Below are positions 34,914 to 43,215 of a stretch of DNA of 64,000 nucleotides, one piece after another; the stretch's first letter is position 1, and each line of letters begins with the position of its first letter. The stretch covers positions 186,001-250,000 of the forward strand of contig NZ_VDMA02000001.1 of assembly GCF_006334915.2 (NCBI RefSeq), in the 5' to 3' direction. The position numbers and the translations under genes were made by a program. Origin of the DNA: Microbispora catharanthi (GTDB taxonomy: Bacteria; Actinomycetota; Actinomycetes; Streptosporangiales; Streptosporangiaceae). The notes under the pieces are model-generated. The model was not told the DNA's origin. It did no database searches and was given only the letters and a program-made list of their open reading frames with translations.

Positions 34914-34927
34914 CCGGCCAGCGGGAC
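34914..34927 (+). promoter_or_regulatory. shared steroid motif upstream of fadD3
   Basis: CCGGCCAGCGGGAC, 34 bp before the fadD3 ATG, in the gap between divergent SDR and fadD3. It fits CCRSTSASYGGGAY with one difference. No clear -35/-10 is visible and no ribosome site precedes the ATG. Confidence 0.45.
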
Positions 34928-34960
34928 CACGCCTGACGGGCCGGGCCGGGACGGCCCACC

Positions 34961-36544
34961 ATGACGGTCATGACCGAGAACGAGGCGCTGACGATCCCGG
35001 GAGTGCTGGAGCAGGCGGCCCGGGAGTTCCCGGGCACGGAGGCGGTGGTGGACGGCGCGGTCCGCCTGACCTACGCGGAGCTGCACGCCAGGGTGCGCGA
35101 GGCGGCCCGTGGCTTCCTCGCGCTCGGCGTGGAGCCGGGGGAGCGGGTGGCGATCTGGGCTCCCAACAGCATGCGGTGGATCGTCACCGCCCTCGGCGCG
35201 CTCTGCGCCGGCGCCGTCGTGGTGCCGATCAACACCCGATACAGGGGCGAGGAGGCCCGGTGGCTGCTGGCGCGCAGCCGCGCCCGTGTGCTGTTCACCG
35301 AGGACGGCTTCCTCGGCAACGGCTACCTCGCCATGCTCGGGGTCACCGCTTCCGGCACGCCGGACCTGCCCACCCTCACCACGGCGGTGGCGTACGACGG
35401 CCCACGGCCGGGCGCGACGAGCTGGGACGACTTCCTCTCGGCGGGCGTGACCGTGCCGGAGGAGGCGGCCCGGGAGCGCGCCGCGGCGGTGCGCCCCGAC
35501 GACGTGGCCGACATCCTGTTCACCTCCGGCACGACCGGCAGGTCCAAGGGCGCGATGTGCACCCACCGGCAGAACGTCCGCACCTACCTCGCGTGGAGCG
35601 CGCGGACCGGTCTGCGCCACGGCGACCGCTACCTGATCGTCAACCCCATGTTCCACACCTTCGGCTACAAGGCCGGGGTGTTCGCCTGCCTGCTCAGGGC
35701 CGCCACGATGGTGCTCCAGCCGGTGTTCGAGCCGGACGAGACGATGCGGCTGGTCGAGGCCGAGAAGATCACCGTGCTGCCCGGCCCGCCGACCGTCTAC
35801 GTCTCCATGCTCGACGCGCCCGGCCGCTCCCGCTACGACCTGTCGTCGCTGCGGCTCGCGGTCACGGGCGCCTCGGTCGTCCCGGTGGCGCTCGTGCGCC
35901 GCCTGCGGGCCGAGCTGTTCCCTCAGGTGGTCACCGCGTACGGGCTGACCGAATCGTGCGGCACGGTCACGGCGTGCTCGGTCGAGGACGACGACGTGAC
36001 CGTCGCCACCACCTCCGGCCGCCCGATCGAGGGCGTGGAGGTGCGGGTGACCGGCCCGGACGGCGCGCCGGTGCCGGTGGGCCAGGACGGCGAGATCGTG
36101 GTGCGCGGGCACAACGTGATGGTCGGCTATCTGGACGACGACGCGGCGACGGCGGCGGCGATCGTGGACGGCTGGCTGGTGACCGGCGACCGCGGCCGGC
36201 TCGACGAGCGGGGCTACCTCGCCATCACCGGCCGGTCGAAGGACATGTTCGTGGTCGGCGGCTTCAACGTGTACCCGGCCGAGATCGAGCAGGTGCTCGC
36301 CGCCCATGAGGGCGTCGCCGAGGCCGTGGTGATCGGCGTGCCGGACGCCCGGATGGGCGAGGTCGGCCGGGCCTACGTCGTGCCCCGCACCGGCGCGGCG
36401 GTCACCCCGGAGGCGCTGACGGCCTACTGCAGGGAACGCCTGGCCAACTTCAAGGTGCCCCGCGAGGTCGTCCTCACGGCCGGTCTGCCGCGCAACGCCA
36501 CCGGAAAGATCGACAAGGCCGCGCTGGGGGCACACCTGTTGTAA
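34961..36544 (+). CDS. fadD3: HIP-CoA ligase FadD3
   Basis: A 527-residue adenylate-forming enzyme agreeing closely with mycobacterial FadD3: VAIWAPNSMRWIVTALGALC, VVVPINTRYRG, A3 motif ILFTSGTTGRSKGAMCTHRQ, FGYKAGVFACLLRAA, ITVLPGPPTVYVSML, SSLRLAVTGAS and [14 protein letters not shown]; catalytic Lys in [12 protein letters not shown]. FadD3 activates HIP, the C/D-ring propanoate, to HIP-CoA, the ligand of KstR2. Unlike mycobacteria, it is placed with the side-chain genes and not beside kstR2. MTVMTEN offers two ATGs, 34961 or 34970; neither has a clear ribosome site. Confidence 0.88.
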   Translation: MTVMTENEALTIPGVLEQAAREFPGTEAVVDGAVRLTYAELHARVREAARGFLALGVEPGERVAIWAPNSMRWIVTALGALCAGAVVVPINTRYRGEEARWLLARSRARVLFTEDGFLGNGYLAMLGVTASGTPDLPTLTTAVAYDGPRPGATSWDDFLSAGVTVPEEAARERAAAVRPDDVADILFTSGTTGRSKGAMCTHRQNVRTYLAWSARTGLRHGDRYLIVNPMFHTFGYKAGVFACLLRAATMVLQPVFEPDETMRLVEAEKITVLPGPPTVYVSMLDAPGRSRYDLSSLRLAVTGASVVPVALVRRLRAELFPQVVTAYGLTESCGTVTACSVEDDDVTVATTSGRPIEGVEVRVTGPDGAPVPVGQDGEIVVRGHNVMVGYLDDDAATAAAIVDGWLVTGDRGRLDERGYLAITGRSKDMFVVGGFNVYPAEIEQVLAAHEGVAEAVVIGVPDARMGEVGRAYVVPRTGAAVTPEALTAYCRERLANFKVPREVVLTAGLPRNATGKIDKAALGAHLL

Positions 36545-36778
36545 GGGCGCGGGCGGAAACCTTCACACCTGAAATTCACATTCTGTCACCTTTTGCTTCG
36601 ACAACCTGCGATTCGCTGGTGCAGTTCTTGCCCTGTTTTTTGGTGGGGCCCATATGCGAGCCAATGGCGGAGCGCTTCCAAAACGGCCAATGAAAATCTT
36701 GACCCGTCCGGAGGTGATACCTAGCCTTCATGGGAGCGTTCCCACCTCCGCCCGCACACCGTTTCGTGAAGGAGAGCC
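36545..36778 (+). promoter_or_regulatory. promoter region of the condensation-domain gene
   Basis: A notably AT-richer 234-bp gap. TTGACC (36699-36704), 17-base spacer, TAGCCT (36722-36727) is a good -35/-10 pair. GAAGGAG precedes the ATG at 36779 by 5 bases, giving a leader of about 45 bases. The rest (36545-36690) shows no gene that I can support. Confidence 0.6.
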
Positions 36779-38080
36779 ATGCGGCTTTCTGTGGATTTCG
36801 CCTGCAATCGTGCCGGAACGGCGGAGCTCGCGTGGGGACAGCGGGACATATGGGGGGCCATCGACGAGGTGGGGCCGGACAGCGCGCACTATTTCAACGT
36901 GCCCCGGATCCTCGCCGTCCCGCGCGCGGGCGGCCCACGCGATCCCCAGGTCGTGGCGGCCGCACTGACGGAGGTGATGGGCCGCCACGACGCCCTGCGA
37001 TCTCTGGTACGGCTCGGCGCGGCCGGGCCCTATCAGGAGGTGGCGGCGGCCGGGACCGTGTCGATCGAGCTGGTCGAGGCGGCACGCGGCGACGCGGACG
37101 ACGCCGCGGCGGACCTCGTCGACCGCCTGGCCGGTCGCTCCTTCGGCGACGGCGAGCAGCCGCTGCGCGCCGGTCTCGTGGTCTGCGACGGCGCCGCCAC
37201 CCATGTGGCGCTCGTGCTCAACCACGTCGTCGCGGACTGGCGCGCGGCCGACGTCGTGGTGCGCGACCTGCGGATGCTGCTGCTCCGCGGGACGATCACA
37301 CGGCCGCCGTCGTCGCAGTTGCTCGACCTGGTGCGGGATGAGGAGACGGCGTCGGCCCGTTCCGAGCGGGTGATCGCGCAGTGGGAGGCGCTTCTCCGGA
37401 CCGTGCCGTCCGCCATGTTCCCGCACGTGGTAGGAGCGGGCGCGACGCCGAGGTACGCGCGGGTCGTGCTGTCGTCGCCCCGGCTCAACCACGCCGCTCA
37501 GGTGCTCGCCCGTCGTACCGGCGTCAGCACCGCCACCGTCCTGCTGGTGGCGGTCACCATGCTGCTGCGCGAGCTGACCGGGCACGAGGTGTGCGCGATC
37601 ACCCCGATCGTGCACAACCGCTTCAGCGACCGGACCCGGGACCTGGTCACCAGCCTGAACCAGCTGGGGCTGTTCACCCTGGGCCCGTGCGGAAGCCTCG
37701 CCGAAACCCTGGTGAGCGCCTATCCGGCGGTTCTCGCCTCTTACCGGCGCGCGCGCTTCGACTCGCTGGCCCTGCACGCGATGATCGACCGGATGAGCGC
37801 CGACCGGGGCGTCCCCATGTTCCCGTCGTGCTGCTTCAACGACCTGCGTCCCGGCGAGGATCCGGGCGGCGCCGGCCGCGCGGACGGGGAGTCCGAGCTG
37901 GAGTGGCTCCCCGGCACGGACAAGCGCAGCTGCGACTTCTGCGTGGCCCTGATGCGCTGGAAGGGCACGCTCGGCGTGGAGTTGAGCGCCGACACCACCC
38001 GCCTGCCCGAGGGCGAGATGGCCGCCCTGCTGCACCGGCTGGAGTCCTTCGTGGTCGGCGCGGCTCAGTCGCCCTCGTAA
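36779..38080 (+). CDS. Stand-alone condensation-domain protein
   Basis: A 433-residue NRPS-type condensation fold. It opens with ELAWGQRDIWGAIDEV, has the active-site loop LVLNHVVADWRAADVVVRDL (NHxxxDW in place of HHxxxDG; the second His is kept), then TVLLVAVTMLLRELTGHE and VTSLNQLGLFTLG. No adenylation or carrier domain is nearby. It may be an acyltransferase like PapA proteins or a trans-acting C domain for a cluster elsewhere. Its own promoter suggests a monocistron. Substrates cannot be deduced. Confidence 0.75.
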   Translation: MRLSVDFACNRAGTAELAWGQRDIWGAIDEVGPDSAHYFNVPRILAVPRAGGPRDPQVVAAALTEVMGRHDALRSLVRLGAAGPYQEVAAAGTVSIELVEAARGDADDAAADLVDRLAGRSFGDGEQPLRAGLVVCDGAATHVALVLNHVVADWRAADVVVRDLRMLLLRGTITRPPSSQLLDLVRDEETASARSERVIAQWEALLRTVPSAMFPHVVGAGATPRYARVVLSSPRLNHAAQVLARRTGVSTATVLLVAVTMLLRELTGHEVCAITPIVHNRFSDRTRDLVTSLNQLGLFTLGPCGSLAETLVSAYPAVLASYRRARFDSLALHAMIDRMSADRGVPMFPSCCFNDLRPGEDPGGAGRADGESELEWLPGTDKRSCDFCVALMRWKGTLGVELSADTTRLPEGEMAALLHRLESFVVGAAQSPS

Positions 38081-38461
38081 GGCAGCTCGACGGCGAGCGT
38101 GAGGCCGCGGGCAGGCCGGTGTCGGCCACGACGAGCTCCACCCTGCCGGCCCGCCGCCGGGGGGGTCGTGCCGGATCGCGCTCTCCACGTGGTTCTGCAC
38201 CAGCCGCTCCACCAGCACCGGCTGGGCGAGGCCGCCCGCGACGAGCACGTTCGTGACCGCGTCCGCCTGGTAGACGCGCCTGACCTGCGCGACCCGCTGC
38301 TGGGCCACATAGCACTCGTGGTGCCAGGGCGCGTAGTAGGAGCCGGCGACGCGGATCCACTGGGGCTGCCGCAGCCCCGTCGCGGAGGCCTGCCGGTGCG
38401 CCCAGTCGAGCCGGATGCCCGCCCGCTCCAGGATCGGCGGGTCGGCGGGCCGCCAGGCCAT
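38065..38461 (-). pseudogene. Composite remnant ending in a histidine-kinase tail
   Basis: On the minus strand the frame starting near 38461 reads PVLVERLVQNHVESAIRHDP then PGG, resembling the N box of a sensor kinase ATPase domain. After a one-base shift at the C-run come VELVVADTGLP and, after another shift, ARGLTLAVELPYEGD and stop. The central kinase G boxes are missing. The first 60 codons (QWIRVAGSYYAPWHHECYVA) do not resemble a kinase and are unrecognised. No intact product is possible. The kinase link is moderate confidence. Confidence 0.5.
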
Positions 38462-38495
38462 CCCCGCCTCGGCGCGCTACGCCTCCCGCAGCCTG

Positions 38496-40904
38496 CTACA
38501 CCCGCAGCCGCCTGGTGTGGGTCGGCTGGTAGGTGAAGGCCCAGCGGTCGGTGCCGGCTTTGCGGCGGGTGTAGCGGTCGGGGTGGCGGTAGCGGTCGCG
38601 GTTGTGGAACTGGCAGGCCGGTCCGAGCAGTTTCAGGTCGGTGAGGCCGCCGTTGCTCCAGTTGTCGGCGTGGTCGATCTGGCACATGGTGGCGGGCAGT
38701 GGGCAGCCGTCGATCCAGCAGGTGGCGTAGCGGGCGAACACGGCCCTGCGTTGGGCGGGGGTGGCCAGGCGGACCTTGCGGCCCATGTCCAGCACCTGCC
38801 CCTCGGCGTCCATCACCAGGCGGACCAGGCTGCTGGTGCGGGCAAGGCGGTGCACACTGGAGACCGGCAGCATCTGCCCGGTCGCCAGCAACACCCCCGG
38901 CGCCGCCCCCAGCACCGCCCCCGGCTGCGTCCCCGGAGCTGTTCCCACTGGCCTCCCCAGCTCTGGTCCCGGCGTTCCCGGCGCTGTTCCCGGTGTCCCC
39001 GGCGCACACGAGCACCGCGCCTCGCCGCCGCACCCGCACTTGCTCCCGCCGTGCTTCTGATGCTCGTGGCCATGGTCCTCACACGTGCTCTGCGCATGCC
39101 GGCAGTCCCCCGCAGGCCGGTGCCCGGCGTGGGCGTGATGCGCAGCGGCATCCCCGGGAGGAGGGTCAGGCAATTGCGCTGTGTGCGGAGGCGCTGTGTA
39201 CGGAGGCGCTGCGTGCGGACGCGTGCTACCGCCGCGGGTAGGCCATGCTGCTGCGCGCCTGGGGTCTGCTTCAGCTTGGGCCGCGGCGCGGTCGCGGTCT
39301 CCGCCCTTGGCGGGTGCGGTGTCGCCACCCGAGGCAGAGGCCATGCTCGTGTCACCATCGCCCTCGACAGGGGCGGCGCTCGCGGTGTCGTGCTCGCTGG
39401 CCCGCTGCTCACAAACCCCGCGCCCACCGACCCCACGCTCAAAGGTCCCGTGCTCACAGGTCCCGTGCTCATTGGCTCCGGGATCGCGAGACTCCTCATC
39501 GCGGGGGCCGGTGCCGGCAAGGTCAAGGTCGGCGCTCGCGGCGACAGCGTCCGCGGCTGCATCGCCACCTGCACCGGCTGCTGCCTCGGCCTCGGCAGTG
39601 CCGGGGTCAGTTGGCTGGCAGGGGCCCTCATCCTGGGCAGGTGCGGCAGCGCCGGTGCTGCCCATGTCGCCGGGGTCGCCCATCTCGCCGGGGGCACTGG
39701 TGTTGTCGACGTCGCCGGGGTCGTCAGGGCTTCCGGCGTAGCCGGTGGCGCCGGTGCCCTCGCGGTCCCGGCCGTTCTCGGCGCCCTCGGCGCCCTCCGC
39801 GCCCTCCGCGTCCTGGGCGTCGTCGATGTCTTCGGGGTGGTCGTTGCTTGGGTCGGCGGGTTGGGGGTCGGTGGGGAGGGATTCGGCGGTGACCAGGACC
39901 AGGAGCTCGGCGGCGATCTTCTGCTCCAGCAACGCGATGAACGCATCCGCCTGGCGGACCCGCAGCGGCCGGTCATCGCCCTCCGCGCGTGGTTTGGCGT
40001 AGGCGTCCAGCAGGGCCCGCAGGCGGGCGGCGGCCTCACGCGGCAGGTAGAACTCCCCCTCCACGCCCCCGCCTTTGGTGGGGCGGACCCTCAGGAACCG
40101 CCGCCCGTAGTCGGCCCGCTCATCGCGGTCTTCCCCGTCGGGGTCCAGCACCGCCCGCAGATAACGCCCGGCTTTGGCCACCTCCGCCGCACCCGCCTGA
40201 CCCGCCAACTCCAGCAAAATCGGCTCAGCCAGGCAGGCGTGCTCATCACTCAACTGCGCGGTAGCCGCGCAGATCGCCTCCACCACCCCCGCCGCCAACC
40301 CACCCGCGGCGAACCGCTCCCGCACCCGAGGCAGACGCGCCAACTCCACCGCCAACGTCAGCAGACGCCCAGCGCCCGCCACACTCATCCCCCCAGCGGT
40401 ACGCAACCAACTACGGGTCGAGGCATGCCCATGCCCCTTGGCCCGCCCCGCACCATGCACCCGCCCCACCCGATCAGCCAACGCGCACGTGATCCGATCC
40501 CGCGCGAACAGCAACTCCTCAGCCTCAGCAAGACAGACATCCACATCCTCCGGCACCGCCGCCAACGCCAACGCCTGCGCCGACTCACGAAGAGAACCCA
40601 CCAACACCCACGACGACCGGCCCTTGTCCCGGCCGGCACCCCCAGACCGGGCACTCGCGGCACAGCCATCGGTGGCCTCGTCGTTCTGAGCATTGGCCAC
40701 ATCGCCGTCACACGAGCGGCCCGGGCGCTCGGAACCCCGCATCTCGGGCTCAACGATCGGAAAGCGGCCGATGAAGTATTCGTCGCGGGCGAGCGAACCA
40801 TCGGACGACCACAGAGGCGAATCGGCGATCAACCGATCCCACCAGCCGTCATCATTCCTATTCGCACGACGAGGGCGATCAGGATCCAGATCGAACAGAT
40901 CCAT
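38496..40904 (-). CDS. DUF222/13E12-type HNH endonuclease-like protein with long low-complexity insert
   Basis: An 802-residue protein. Residues about 100-310 are DUF222 (LAEAEELLFARDRITCALAD, STRSWLRTAGGMSVAGAGRL). The C-terminal 110 residues are an HNH domain with the zinc/His pattern CWIDGCPLPATMCQIDHADN, then WSNGG and FHNRDRY. Between them lie about 350 residues of repetitive Asp/Glu/Gly/Pro sequence and a Cys/His-rich patch (HHAHAGHRPAGDC, CGCGGEARCSC). Usual members are 400-500 residues, so the insert is exceptional. ATG 40904 has GGAGGGCGGG upstream; a GTG 45 bases earlier is less likely. These genes are multi-copy in actinobacteria with unknown function. Confidence 0.82.
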   Translation of the reverse strand: MDLFDLDPDRPRRANRNDDGWWDRLIADSPLWSSDGSLARDEYFIGRFPIVEPEMRGSERPGRSCDGDVANAQNDEATDGCAASARSGGAGRDKGRSSWVLVGSLRESAQALALAAVPEDVDVCLAEAEELLFARDRITCALADRVGRVHGAGRAKGHGHASTRSWLRTAGGMSVAGAGRLLTLAVELARLPRVRERFAAGGLAAGVVEAICAATAQLSDEHACLAEPILLELAGQAGAAEVAKAGRYLRAVLDPDGEDRDERADYGRRFLRVRPTKGGGVEGEFYLPREAAARLRALLDAYAKPRAEGDDRPLRVRQADAFIALLEQKIAAELLVLVTAESLPTDPQPADPSNDHPEDIDDAQDAEGAEGAEGAENGRDREGTGATGYAGSPDDPGDVDNTSAPGEMGDPGDMGSTGAAAPAQDEGPCQPTDPGTAEAEAAAGAGGDAAADAVAASADLDLAGTGPRDEESRDPGANEHGTCEHGTFERGVGGRGVCEQRASEHDTASAAPVEGDGDTSMASASGGDTAPAKGGDRDRAAAQAEADPRRAAAWPTRGGSTRPHAAPPYTAPPHTAQLPDPPPGDAAAHHAHAGHRPAGDCRHAQSTCEDHGHEHQKHGGSKCGCGGEARCSCAPGTPGTAPGTPGPELGRPVGTAPGTQPGAVLGAAPGVLLATGQMLPVSSVHRLARTSSLVRLVMDAEGQVLDMGRKVRLATPAQRRAVFARYATCWIDGCPLPATMCQIDHADNWSNGGLTDLKLLGPACQFHNRDRYRHPDRYTRRKAGTDRWAFTYQPTHTRRLRV

Positions 40905-41145
40905 CCCGCCCTCCTCAATTAATTCGAAAGCTTGTATGAATTTTTTCACTTCCTCTCTGCGGAAAGCAACTGGCCGAGCGGATTAGTTGGAGTTGCAGGC
41001 GGTGTTCGAGAAGCTGTGCGGCAGAAAACGCCGCAAAGTCCACGCGGCGACATCCGCGCGTGAAACGCGGGGGCGGCCCGGGGATGAACAGTCGGTCACC
41101 GCCCGAACTGCCGACGGCCCGCCCCTGCCGGGCTCGGTTGACGGT
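40905..41145. other. intergenic region, promoter side of the DUF222 gene
   Basis: About 240 bp. The part next to the DUF222 start is AT-rich (GAATTTTTTCACTT) and probably carries its promoter. The remainder has no gene or RNA that I can support. Confidence 0.4.
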
Positions 41146-41180
41146 CGCCCGGCCGCCCGCCCCCGCGAGGCGGCCGGGCG
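41146..41180 (-). terminator. hairpin terminator of the AKR gene
   Basis: Perfect 12-bp stem CGCCCGGCCGCC / GGCGGCCGGGCG with an 11-base loop, starting 20 bp beyond the AKR stop. Confidence 0.75.
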
Positions 41181-41199
41181 AAGCCTCACAGGGCCGAAA

Positions 41200-42174
41200 T
41201 CACCACGCCCAGGCCTCGGGGCCGGGGCCGCCGTTGCCGATGGGCGGGAACAACTCGTCCAGACGGGCCACAGTCTCGGCGGACAGCTCGATGCGCAGCG
41301 CGGTCAGCGGCAGATCGAGCTGCCCGGGGGAGCGCGGCCCGATGACCGGGGCGGTCACCCCGGGCCGTGACAGCAGCCAGGCGAGCGCGACAGTGGTGGG
41401 CTCCTCGCCGATCTCGGCGCACAGCTTCTCGTAGCCCTCGATGGCCGCCCGGTGCGGCTCGACCCGCTCGGGGGCGTGCAGGACGCTGCGGCCGTCCGCG
41501 CCCTCGCGCTGCTTGCGCAGGGCCCCGGACAGCGCGCCGAAGTGCAGCGGCGAGTAGGGCAGGATCCCGATCCCCAGTTCGATCGCCGCGGGCAGCACCT
41601 CCAGCTCGACGTGCCGGGTGAGCAGGTTGTACCTGCACTGTTCGGAGACCAGGCCCAGGAAGTTCCTCCGGTCGGCCACCGCCTGCGCCCGGGCCAGGTG
41701 CCAGCCGGCGAAGTTGGACGACCCGACGTACCGCACCTTGCCCTGGGCGACCAGCGTCTCCATGGCCTGCCAGATCTCCTCCCACGGCGTGTCCCGCTGC
41801 ACGTGGTGCATCTGGTAGAGGTCGATCCAGTCGGTTCCCAGGCGGCGCAGCGAGGCCTCGCAGGCGGCGATGATGTGCCGGGCCGACAGCCCGCCGTCGT
41901 TGGGCCAGTCGCTCATCGGGGCGTACACCTTCGTGGCCAGCACGATCCGGTCCCGGTGCCCGGTCTTGTCGAACCACTCACCGATGAAGCGCTCGCACAG
42001 GCCGTGGCCGTCGCCGTACATGTTCGCGGTGTCGACGAAGTTGACGCCCTCCTCGTGCGCCCGGTCGAGGATCGCGTGGCTCTCGTCCTCGCCGATCTGC
42101 CAGCCGAAGTTCATGGTGCCCAGGCAGATCCGGCTGACGAGGAGACCGGTCCGCCCCAAACGGGTGTATTCCAT
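41200..42174 (-). CDS. Aldo/keto reductase
   Basis: A 324-residue NADPH-dependent AKR: FVDTANMYGDGHG (Asp, Tyr), VLATKVYAPMSDWPNDGG (Lys), LYQMHHVQRDTPWEE (His), YSPLHFGALSGALRK and APVIGPRSPGQLDLPL. It is of the general-stress YghZ/YajO type; substrate unknown. It is divergent from an ArsR-like regulator across a 63-bp gap containing a perfect 16-bp palindrome, so it is probably controlled by that regulator. Followed by a strong terminator, hence a single-gene unit. Confidence 0.85.
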   Translation of the reverse strand: MEYTRLGRTGLLVSRICLGTMNFGWQIGEDESHAILDRAHEEGVNFVDTANMYGDGHGLCERFIGEWFDKTGHRDRIVLATKVYAPMSDWPNDGGLSARHIIAACEASLRRLGTDWIDLYQMHHVQRDTPWEEIWQAMETLVAQGKVRYVGSSNFAGWHLARAQAVADRRNFLGLVSEQCRYNLLTRHVELEVLPAAIELGIGILPYSPLHFGALSGALRKQREGADGRSVLHAPERVEPHRAAIEGYEKLCAEIGEEPTTVALAWLLSRPGVTAPVIGPRSPGQLDLPLTALRIELSAETVARLDELFPPIGNGGPGPEAWAW

Positions 42175-42214
42175 GCGGCGACCGTAGGAACCGGGGGGTG
42201 CTCTCCGTTAGCCG

Positions 42215-42230
42215 TTCGAGCATGCTCGAA
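42215..42230. promoter_or_regulatory. 16-bp palindromic operator
   Basis: TTCGAGCATGCTCGAA is a perfect palindrome 7 bp before the ArsR-like start and 40 bp before the AKR start. It very probably binds that regulator. Confidence 0.75.
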
Positions 42231-42237
42231 TGGACGG

Positions 42238-43215
42238 GTGATCCGGATCGAGTTCGCGCCCGCCGACCTGCTGCGGCTCAGGTTCGCGCACAGCCCGATG
42301 GCGGAGGTCGTGGCCAGTTGCCTCGCGCTGCGCTCCCGCTCGGCGCGCCTGGTCCCCGCGTCCTGGCGGGCCCGGGCCGAGCCGCTGCTGCGGGGCCTGA
42401 CCACACTCCGCCCGCTGGTCCCGGGCCCCACCGGATATGTGCCGGACTTCCTCACCCCGGCGCCGCCCACCACCCGCCCGACCCTGGAGCAGGAGCTGCG
42501 GGTGGTGGCCGCCACGCCGCTCGACCGGGTCGCGTCCGAGGTGGGCCGGGCCTGGGCCGGGCACAGCGCGCCGCCGGAGGTCGAGCGGTTCTCGACCGAT
42601 CCGGCGGGTGCGCTGGCCGTGACGGTGCGGGAGATCCGGCGCTACTTCTCGACGGCGATCGCGCCGAGCTGGCCTCGGCTGCGCGCGCTCGCGGAGGGCG
42701 AGCTGACCCGCCGTGGGCTGCTCGCCGCCGAGCGCGGGCCGCGGGCGCTGCTGACGGACCTCCACCCGCGCCTCGACTGGGACGGTGAGGCGCTGCGACT
42801 GGCGTACGCCAAGGACGGCGAGTTCGGCCTGGACGGGCACCCGCTCACCCTGCTGCCGACCGGGTTCACCGGAACGCACGTGTACACGATGACCGACACC
42901 CCGTCCGGGCGTGCGCTGTGGTACGCGCCGCGCGGCCACGGCCGGCTGTGGGACCGGCCCGTGGCGGCCGAGCCGCCGGCGGCACTGGCGGCCCTGCTCG
43001 GCCCGACCCGCGCGGCCGTGCTCGCCCTGCTGGCCGAACCGTCCAGCACGGGGGAGGTGGCCGCCGCCCTCCGGCTGGCCCCGGCGACCGCCTCGCACCA
43101 CCTGACCACGCTCAGGGACGCCGGCCTGGTGACCGGCGAACGGGACGGCCGCCGGTTGCGCTACCGGCGCACCGGCCTCGGCGAACAGCTCGCGGGGGAG
43201 GAGCAGGCGCCGTAG
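42238..43215 (+). CDS. ArsR-family regulator with long N-terminal sensory part (DUF5937-type)
   Basis: A 325-residue protein. The C-terminal 75 residues are an ArsR winged helix (LGPTRAAVLALLAEPSSTGE, APATASHHLTTLRDAGLVTG, RDGRRLRYRRTGLG). The N-terminal 240 residues begin IRIEFAPADLLRLRFAHSPM, the opening of a family of actinobacterial regulators in which that part probably senses a ligand. GTG 42238 starts right after the palindrome. The 3' end overlaps the convergent SDR gene by 55 bp. Divergent AKR is the likely target. Confidence 0.8.
   Translation: MIRIEFAPADLLRLRFAHSPMAEVVASCLALRSRSARLVPASWRARAEPLLRGLTTLRPLVPGPTGYVPDFLTPAPPTTRPTLEQELRVVAATPLDRVASEVGRAWAGHSAPPEVERFSTDPAGALAVTVREIRRYFSTAIAPSWPRLRALAEGELTRRGLLAAERGPRALLTDLHPRLDWDGEALRLAYAKDGEFGLDGHPLTLLPTGFTGTHVYTMTDTPSGRALWYAPRGHGRLWDRPVAAEPPAALAALLGPTRAAVLALLAEPSSTGEVAAALRLAPATASHHLTTLRDAGLVTGERDGRRLRYRRTGLGEQLAGEEQAP

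Noticed and set aside
36654..36968. Small plus-strand ORF (or a shorter version from the ATG at 36690) before the condensation-domain gene, which might be taken for a precursor peptide
   Set aside because: It spans the -35/-10 promoter and overlaps the gene start in another frame; no ribosome site and no precursor-like core.
38415..40922. 835-residue plus-strand frame opposite the DUF222 gene
   Set aside because: The minus strand has DUF222 and HNH motifs; the plus frame is Val/Gly/Ala shadow sequence.
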